Below are positions 56,034-64,000 of a stretch of 64,000 nt of DNA, piece by piece. The stretch lies in the NCBI GenBank assembly GCA_035610835.1, contig CM069459.1, positions 60,420,923 to 60,484,922 of the forward strand, in the 5' to 3' direction. The position numbers and the translations under genes were made by a program. How positions within the stretch are numbered: position 1 is the first letter of the stretch; every line of letters starts with the position of its first letter. The notes under the pieces were generated by a model that was not told the origin of the DNA, made no database searches, and worked only from the letters and a program-made list of their open reading frames with translations. The stretch is from Ophiura sarsii. Its lineage: Eukaryota; Echinodermata; Ophiuroidea; Amphilepidida; Ophiuridae.

Positions 56034-57832
56034 AAGGCCCTGCCACACCATAGCGTATGGCCTGAACGTGGCCTGAACGTATGCCGACGTATTCAAAAAA
56101 TAACTCGAAAATTGTCAGAGTCCAAGAACGTCCAACTTCCCAACGAATTGCGTAGAAAAGTCGACATCGGTGATAGAATGGACGTATCCATGGCGTGTCC
56201 ATAGCGTATTGAACGTATACATAGCGTATGACTACCGTATTTTATAGCGTATCACTAACTTATAACAGCGTATCACAGCGTATGTGATCGGCGAGCGTAT
56301 GACCAACGTATGCTTAACGTATTCGTAGCGTATGTCTGCCGTGTTTGACGTATCCTCAGCGTATCCTCGGCGTACAACGAACACGTGACTTATGCCGCTG
56401 CAGAAATTGAGTTTCGCACACGGTGGGACAAGTGTTGCCAGTTCAAGTAAACGCAGCCTAGATGATAACTATTAAAATATCTAGAAGGGTAAATCTATAG
56501 GTCCAACCTATAACTTACGACGAGTAACGTAACGTATGTCAGCGTATGTCAACGTATGTCTAACGTATGTCAGCGTTTGTAAACGTATGTATAACGTATG
56601 TATAAAGGCTCTGTAACACCATAGCGTATCGCCTGAACGTATGCCGACGTATACAAAAAATAGCTCGAAAATTGTCAGAGTCCAAGAACGTCCAACTTCC
56701 CAACGAATTGCAATATTTTGGTTTTTATCAATGCTAGATAGCTATATATTTTCAGCCGACGTACATCAACGTATACCAACTTACGGGTAACGTACCTCTA
56801 ACGTATGTCAGCGTATGTCAACGTATGTCTAACGTACCACGAACGTACAGGGAACTTATACATGACGTATTAAGCACACGTTGTGTACGCCGAGAAATTT
56901 TGAACATGCTCAATCATTTTTCGCGGGCTCGACGTGTTCCAAATTGTCACAGCGTATCACAGCGTGCTCGTAACGTAAACGACGTATCCCCAACTTACCC
57001 CTAACTTAAACTGCTCACAAAAAATTAGGACACTTTTTTTTAATCAAGTATATTTTTATTATTGATTACCCTCTGTGTATCTGTTATATATAAATGGAAA
57101 GCTGAAGTGTTCCTCTTTAAAATGATACCACATTTGCAATGATTACATGTTGCTGAACTTGGCCACATGAATGAGAATGAGGCAAAGTCACAAATCAAAT
57201 GTGCCAAAATTACCGTTATCTGTGCTAAATAGTCAATAGGTAATGATCAATAATCAAACCGGTCATGCTTGAGAACCATGAATGGTTTACACAAAGATTT
57301 GCACCAGTGAGCACAACACACACACAAGTTAACCCTCATCTCTTTAGAAAACCATTATGTGGGTATTTGCAAGACTGGGTTAACAATGAAGGAATGTCAT
57401 GAAGGTAATTGATGAAAGGTTTAGGCCTACAACTTGTACATTTTTCTGAGACACGGTAAACGTTCTGCAGTTTCAATATGCCGCGTTTAACAGATTTGGA
57501 GAGAGCCCGTGCCATTACCTATTGACTGTTTAGCACAGATAACGGTAATTTTGGCACATTTGAATTGTGACTTTGCCTCATTCTCATTCATGTGGCCAAG
57601 TCCAGCAACATGTCATCATTGCACATTTGGTATCATTTTAAAGAAGAACACTTCAGCTTTCCATTGATATGCAACATAATACAAGAGGGTAATAAATATT
57701 AAAATTATACTTGATTAAAAAAAGTTTCCTAACTTTGTGTGAGCAGTTTATATCAGCGTACACCAACGTATTTTTGATATTTTCACATGTTGGCATACGT
57801 TCAGGCAATACGCCATGGTGTGACAGGGCCTT
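56034..57832. mobile_element. 1.8-kb TIR element filled with ACGTAT motifs
   Basis: Ends AAGGCCCTGCCACACCATAG then CGTATGGCCTGAACGT and (reverse complement) AAGGCCCTGTCACACCATGG then CGTATTGCCTGAACGT. ATTA lies outside both ends. The interior is crowded with AACGTATGTC and AGCGTATG variants. A second internal start (AAGGCTCTGTAACACCATAG at 56606) indicates a nested or tandem copy. No transposase. Confidence 0.7.
57009..57748. mobile_element. Nested long-TIR element with TA duplication
   Basis: Ends AACTGCTCACAAAAAATTAG and (reverse complement) AACTGCTCACACAAAGTTAG. Inverted arms of about 225 bp meet in a short centre. TA lies at 57007-57008 and 57749-57750. It interrupts the ACGTAT-rich element and is therefore younger than it. 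Tc1/mariner-like by target site and long TIR. Confidence 0.75.
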
Positions 57833-57837
57833 ATTAT

Positions 57838-60800
57838 TAATAGAACACAAAAAAAACCTTTTTTTTTTTTACCTTAATAGAACACAAAAAAAAAACTTTT
57901 TTTTTTTTACCATAACCCTAACCCCGGTTTAGGATATTTGACCGGGATCACAATTTTCGAGGAAAAAACACCAACTAAATCTCCGGGAACCTGCCGGGAT
58001 TCGATCCGGGGACCCTCCGTTCTCGAGCCCCACCTTCCTAACACTAAGCCACGGCCCTCAGCTACACATTCGTGCAGTATACTGCACTCATTATATAGGC
58101 TCGGTTGACTACGTCATCGAAAACCGACGGCGCATGCGTTTGGAGAGGGACTTTGGATTAGCATTTTTTAGCACTCAGGGGGGTTAGGGTTTTAATAGAA
58201 CACAAAAAAAAAACTTTTTTTTTTTTACCTTAATAGAACACAAAAAAAAAACTTTTTTTTTTTTACCATAACCCTAACCCCGGTTTAGGATATTTGACCG
58301 GGATCACAATTTTCGAGGAAAAAACACCAACTAAATCTCCGGGAACCTGCCGGGATTCGATCCGGGGACCCTCCGTTCTCGAGCCCCACCTTCCTAACAC
58401 TAAGCCACGGCCCTCAGCTACACATTCGTGCAGTATACTGCACTCATTATATAGGCTCGGTTGACTACGTCATCGAAAACCGACGGCGCATGCGTTTGGA
58501 GAGGGACTTTGGATTAGCATTTTTTAGCACTCAGGGGGGTTAGGGTTTTAATAGAACACAAAAAAAAAACTTTTTTTTTTTTACCTTAATAGAACACAAA
58601 AAAAAAACTTTTTTTTTTTTACCATAACCCTAACCCCGGTTTAGGATATTTGACCGGGATCACAATTTTCGAGGAAAAAACACCAACTAAATCTCCGGGA
58701 ACCTGCCGGGATTCGATCCGGGGACCCTCCGTTCTCGAGCCCCACCTTCCTAACACTAAGCCACGGCCCTCAGCTACACATTCGTGCAGTATACTGCACT
58801 CATTATATAGGCTCGGTTGACTACGTCATCGAAAACCGACGGCGCATGCGTTTGGAGAGGGACTTTGGATTAGCATTTTTTAGCACTCAGGGGGGTTAGG
58901 GTTTTAATAGAACACAAAAAAAAAACTTTTTTTTTTTTACCTTAATAGAACACAAAAAAAAAACTTTTTTTTTTTTACCATAACCCTAACCCCGGTTTAG
59001 GATATTTGACCGGGATCACAATTTTCGAGGAAAAAACACCAACTAAATCTCCGGGAACCTGCCGGGATTCGATCCGGGGACCCTCCGTTCTCGAGCCCCA
59101 CCTTCCTAACACTAAGCCACGGCCCTCAGCTACACATTCGTGCAGTATACTGCACTCATTATATAGGCTCGGTTGACTACGTCATCGAAAACCGACGGCG
59201 CATGCGTTTGGAGAGGGACTTTGGATTAGCATTTTTTAGCACTCAGGGGGGTTAGGGTTTTAATAGAACACAAACAAAAAACTTTTTTTTTTTTACCTTA
59301 ATAGAACACAAAAAAAAAACTTTTTTTTTTTTACCATAACCCTAACCCCGGTTTAGGATATTTGACCGGGATCACAATTTTCGAGGAAAAAACACCAACT
59401 AAATCTCCGGGAACCTGCCGGGATTCGATCCGGGGACCCTCCGTTCTCGAGCCCCACCTTCCTAACACTAAGCCACGGCCCTCAGCTACACATTCGTGCA
59501 GTATACTGCACTCATTATATAGGCTCGGTTGACTACGTCATCGAAAACCGACGGCGCATGCGTTTGGAGAGGGACTTTGGATTAGCATTTTTTAGCACTC
59601 AGGGGGGTTAGGGTTTTAATAGAACACAAAAAAAAAACTTTTTTTTTTTTTTACCTTAATAGAACACACAAAAAAAACTTTTTTTTTTTTACCATAACCC
59701 TAACCCCGGTTTAGGATATTTGACCGGGATCACAATTTTCGAGGAAAAAAAACACCAACTAAATCTCCGGGAACCTGCCGGGATTCGATCCGGGGACCCT
59801 CCGTTCTCGAGCCCCACCTTCCTAACACTAAGCCACGGCCCTCAGCTACACATTCGTGCAGTATACTGCACTCATTATATAGGCTCGGTTGACTACGTCA
59901 TCGAAAACCGACGGCGCATGCGTTTGGAGAGGGACTTTGGATTAGCATTTTTTAGCACTCAGGGGGGTTAGGGTTTTAATAGAACACAAAAAAAAAACTT
60001 TTTTTTTTTTTTACCTTAATAGAACACACAAAAAAAACTTTTTTTTTTTTACCATAACCCTAACCCCGGTTTAGGATATTTGACCGGGATCACAATTTTC
60101 GAGGAAAAAACACCAACTAAATCTCCGGGAACCTGCCGGGATTCGATCCGGGGACCCTCCGTTCTCGAGCCCCACCTTCCTAACACTAAGCCACGGCCCT
60201 CAGCTACACATTCGTGCAGTATACTGCACTCATTATATAGGCTCGGTTGACTACGTCATCGAAAACCGACGGCGCATGCGTTTGGAGAGGGACTTTGGAT
60301 TAGCATTTTTTAGCACTCAGGGGGGTTAGGGTTTTAATAGAACACAAAAAAAAAACTTTTTTTTTTTTACCTTAATAGAACACAAAAAAAAAACTTTTTT
60401 TTTTTTACCATAACCCTAACCCCGGTTTAGGATATTTGACCGGGATCACAATTTTCGAGGAAAAAACACCAACTAAATCTCCGGGAACCTGCCGGGATTC
60501 GATCCGGGGACCCTCCGTTCTCGAGCCCCACCTTCCTAACACTAAACCACGGCCCTCAGCTACACATTCGTGCAGTATACTGCACTCATTATATAGGCTC
60601 GGTTGACTACGTCATCGAAAACCGACGGCGCATGCGTTTGGAGAGGGACTTTGGATTAGCATTTTTTAGCACTCAGGGGGGTTAGGGTTTTAATAGAACA
60701 CAAACAAAAAACTTTTTTTTTTTACCTTAATAGAACACAAAAAAAAAACTTTTTTTTTTTTACCATAACCCTAACCCCGGTTTAGGATATTTGACCGGGA

Positions 60801-63182
60801 TCACAATTTTCGAGGAAAAAAAACACCAACTAAATCTCCGGGAACCTGCCGGGATTCGATCCGGGGACCCTCCGTTCTCGAGCCCCACCTTCCTAACACT
60901 AAGCCACGGCCCTCAGCTACACATTCGTGCAGTATACTGCACTCATTATATAGGCTCGGTTGACTACGTCATCGAAAACCGACGGCGCATGCGTTTGGAG
61001 AGGGACTTTGGATTAGCATTTTTTAGCACTCAGGGGGGTTAGGGTTTTAATAGAACACAAAAAAAAAACTTTTTTTTTTTTACCTTAATAGAACACACAA
61101 AAAAAACTTTTTTTTTTTACCATAACCCTAACCCCGGTTTAGGATATTTGACCGGGATCACAATTTTCGAGGAAAAAACACCAACTAAATCTCCGGGAAC
61201 CTGCCGGGATTCGATCCGGGGACCCTCCGTTCTCGAGCCCCACCTTCCTAACACTAAGCCACGGCCCTCAGCTACACATTCGTGCAGTATACTGCACTCA
61301 TTATATAGGCTCGGTTGACTACGTCATCGAAAACCGACGGCGCATGCGTTTGGAGAGGGACTTTGGATTAGCATTTTTTAGCACTCAGGGGGGTTAGGGT
61401 TTTAATAGAACACAAAAAAAAAACTTTTTTTTTTTTTACCTTAATAGAACACAAAAAAAAAACTTTTTTTTTTTACCATAACCCTAACCCCGGTTTAGGA
61501 TATTTGACCGGGATCACAATTTTCGAGGAAAAAACACCAACTAAATCTCCGGGAACCTGCCGGGATTCGATCCGGGGACCCTCCGTTCTCGAGCCCCACC
61601 TTCCTAACACTAAGCCACGGCCCTCAGCTACACATTCGTGCAGTATACTGCACTCATTATATAGGCTCGGTTGACTACGTCATCGAAAACCGACGGCGCA
61701 TGCGTTTGGAGAGGGACTTTGGATTAGCATTTTTTAGCACTCAGGGGGGTTAGGGTTTTAATAGAACACAAAAAAAAAACTTTTTTTTTTTTACCTTAAT
61801 AGAACACAAAAAAAAAACTTTTTTTTTTTTACCATAACCCTAACCCCGGTTTAGGATATTTGACCGGGATCACAATTTTCGAGGAAAAAACACCAACTAA
61901 ATCTCCGGGAACCTGCCGGGATTCGATCCGGGGACCCTCCGTTCTCGAGCCCCACCTTCCTAACACTAAGCCACGGCCCTCAGCTACACATTCGTGCAGT
62001 ATACTGCACTCATTATATAGGCTCGGTTGACTACGTCATCGAAAACCGACGGCGCATGCGTTTGGAGAGGGACTTTGGATTAGCATTTTTTAGCACTCAG
62101 GGGGGTTAGGGTTTTAATAGAACACAAAAAAAAAACTTTTTTTTTTTTTACCTTAATAGAACACAAAAAAAAAACTTTTTTTTTTTACCATAACCCTAAC
62201 CCCGGTTTAGGATATTTGACCGGGATCACAATTTTCGAGGAAAAAACACCAACTAAATCTCCGGGAACCTGCCGGGATTCGATCCGGGGACCCTCCGTTC
62301 TCGAGCCCCACCTTCCTAACACTAAGCCACGGCCCTCAGCTACACATTCGTGCAGTATACTGCACTCATTATATAGGCTCGGTTGACTACGTCATCGAAA
62401 ACCGACGGCGCATGCGTTTGGAGAGGGACTTTGGATTAGCATTTTTTAGCACTCAGGGGGGTTAGGGTTTTAATAGAACACAAAAAAAAAACTTTTTTTT
62501 TTTTTACCTTAATAGAACACAAAAAAAAAACTTTTTTTTTTTTACCATTACCCTAACCCCGGTTTAGGATATTTGACCGGGATCACAATTTTCGAGGAAA
62601 AAACACCAACTAAATCTCCGGGAACCTGCCGGGATTCGATCCGGGGACCCTCCGTTCTCGAGCCCCACCTTCCTAACACTAAGCCACGGCCCTCAGCTAC
62701 ACATTCGTGCAGTATACTGCACTCATTATATAGGCTCGGTTGACTACGTCATCGAAAACCGACGGCGCATGCGTTTGGAGAGGGACTTTGGATTAGCATT
62801 TTTTAGCACTCAGGGGGGTTAGGGTTTTAATAGAACACAAAAAAAAAACTTTTTTTTTTTTTACCTTAATAGAACACAAAAAAAAAACTTTTTTTTTTTA
62901 CCATAACCCTAACCCCGGTTTAGGATATTTGACCGGGATCACAATTTTCGAGGAAAAAACACCAACTAAATCTCCGGGAACCTGCCGGGATTCGATCCGG
63001 GGACCCTCCGTTCTCGAGCCCCACCTTCCTAACACTAAGCCACGGCCCTCAGCTACACATTCGTGCAGTATACTGCACTCATTATATAGGCTCGGTTGAC
63101 TACGTCATCGAAAACCGACGGCGCATGCGTTTGGAGAGGGACTTTGGATTAGCATTTTTTAGCACTCAGGGGGGTTAGGGTT
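57838..63182 (-). repeat. 356-bp satellite of 15 units derived from a tRNA-type SINE
   Basis: The marker CATAACCCTAACCCCGG starts at 57911, 58267, 58623, 58979, 59335, 59693, 60053, 60409, 60764, 61121, 61477, 61833, 62189, 62546 (variant CATTAC) and 62902. Units differ mainly in A/T homopolymer length. Read on the minus strand, each unit has GCGCATGCG, TGACGTAG, TATATAA, then a tRNA-like region with A box TGGCTTAGTGTTAGG and B box GATCGAATC, and a tail. CCCTAACCCC and GGGGTTAGGG mark the two ends of each body, joined by a double AATAGAACAC(A)n C(T)n spacer. The 83-residue frames at 59720-59971 and 60791-61042 are repeat artefacts. Confidence 0.95.
57998..58051 (-). promoter_or_regulatory. 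tRNA-like internal pol III promoter (first satellite unit)
   Basis: On the minus strand, A box TGGCTTAGTGTTAGG (58037-58051) and B box GATCGAATC (57998-58006) both fit consensus, with tRNA-like spacing. The acceptor stem pairs poorly, so it is tRNA-derived and not a working tRNA. The same pair recurs in each of the 15 units at 356-bp steps; in the unit at 60409 one base of the A box differs (TGGTTTAG). Confidence 0.65.
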
Positions 63183-63675
63183 AACAACAACCAACAACAC
63201 TATAGGAATGATTACGATAGAATTTGTAAACATTTTGCTACAACTTGTCAACAAGAGATCGTATTTTCTGCACGTCCAAGATAGCATATGTCGGACGCAT
63301 GTTGTCTAGTACAAGGGTAAAGGGTAACAATATTAATAAAAAAATGATGAGGTGAATATTCTTCTTCTTGAAAATCTGGGAAACACAATAGAGCGGCACC
63401 TGTGTACGAGGAAATATATTAACTTTATGAGATGCGTCCGCGTCTATGGCTAAACATGCTAAAGGCATATTTAAAAGCTGATGATAATTGGTGGTACATG
63501 CTGTTCGCTGGTAGAGTCATGTTTGCTCATTTGTAACCTCTTGATCATTTATACTTATATTATGTTTATTATTGTTACTATGTTATGTTACTATATATAT
63601 GAAAATTAGAAAACAAATAAAAAGAAGGGGGGAATAAGACAAATGAAAAAGAAAGAAAGAAAAAAGATATTCAAT
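63183..63675. other. No gene recognised
   Basis: AT-rich DNA after the satellite. The minus-strand frame at 63238-63468 has no recognised domain. Confidence 0.45.
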
Positions 63676-64000
63676 GCTTAGGGCGTGTCAAAATTTGTCC
63701 CAAGTAAAACATGATTATTTGTAATTGTAAATGAAATAGTAATGATAATGTTCAGCAATCTTTAATGTGTCATAATAATTGTTTTCTATCAATTGTGGAG
63801 CTTTCGTTATCAAAATTTGGAAAATCTACTTCGGGCATGTCAAATTCAGCTTTGGCCACTTTTCATGTCCAGAGAACTCTTTTATTAGAATCGTTATTCA
63901 GGTTATAATTGAACATAGTCAATAACATCAATAATAACCAATCTAACCTACGTGTTGTTGGTTATAGTTCAATTTGAGTGGAACACACATTTTCATCCAT
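63676..64000. mobile_element. Truncated inverted relative of the 48857-49492 element
   Basis: Starts ATGCTTAGGGCGTGTCAAAA and shares, inverted, ATGTTCAGCAATCTTTAATG, GTGGAGCTTTCGTTATCAAA, CTTTTCATG and TAATTGAACATA with the earlier copy. The right end is beyond the window. Confidence 0.55.

Noticed and set aside
59720..61042. Two identical 83-residue frames (59720-59971 and 60791-61042).
   Set aside because: They arise only in satellite units where extra A residues open the frame; not genes.
57838..63182. CCCTAACCCC and GGGGTTAGGG words as evidence of a chromosome end.
   Set aside because: Only one or two telomere-like words per 356-bp unit, in both orientations, followed by ordinary sequence to 64000. 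Not a telomere tract.
1..64000. Bacterial, viral or organelle origin of the window.
   Set aside because: Spliced exons with matching phases, EGF/HYR modules, pol III boxes and metazoan-type transposons show animal nuclear DNA.

Overview
The window is eukaryotic, metazoan DNA. Coding sequence is rare and comes as short phase-1 exons with GT/AG borders inside long AT-rich introns, and most of the DNA is transposon and satellite sequence. The exons encode EGF and HYR (hyalin repeat) modules, a combination common in echinoderms and hemichordates. Together with the repeat style (long G runs, short TIR elements, tRNA-derived SINEs) this suggests a marine deuterostome, most likely an echinoderm. I cannot name the species.

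Two related genes lie head-to-tail on the + strand. Gene 1 (5627-10223, 5' end not found) has one HYR exon, a 47-nt linker exon, a 98-codon exon and a terminal exon. Gene 2 (19929-55815) appears complete. Its nine exons add up to exactly 597 codons: signal peptide, EGF domain, four HYR domains, a 53-nt linker exon, a 98-codon exon and a terminal exon. In both genes the last two exons carry a basic cleavage site (RKRR in gene 1, RSPRR in gene 2) followed by a 109-110-residue C-terminal domain. That domain's length, order of motifs and cysteine positions resemble neurotrophin/Spaetzle growth factors, but only four of the usual cysteines remain. A secreted EGF-HYR precursor that would release a cystine-knot-like ligand is the most interesting protein reading of the window. 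It is inferred by eye and not proven. A decayed extra copy of the 98-codon exon (about 52620-52755) and a possible dead HYR exon (about 35930-36110) show exon turnover at the locus.

Layout: 1-5600, a promoter-like patch with a possible orphan first exon, a small TIR element and a 264-bp tandem array; 5627-10223, gene 1; 10.2-19.9 kb, transposon debris (long-TIR mariner-like MITE, a second mariner-type MITE, a large hairpin, a gag-like relic, a TTAA MITE); 19.9-55.8 kb, gene 2. Intron 1 of gene 2 holds a roughly 9.1-kb segment bounded by matching inverted termini and TA duplications (20531-29609). It contains two satellite arrays, including about 43 copies of a 92-95-bp unit with a 1,840-bp higher-order repeat. 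Later introns hold Penelope-like and LINE fragments, a dead mariner-type element, GGTCA-rich repeats, perfect hairpins and two larger TIR elements. Downstream, 56034-57832 is a TIR element with another nested in it. Then 57838-63182 is a very homogeneous array of 15 units of 356 bp, each carrying a tRNA-like pol III promoter on the minus strand and telomere-like inverted ends. The window closes with a truncated copy of a repeat also seen at 48.9-49.5 kb.
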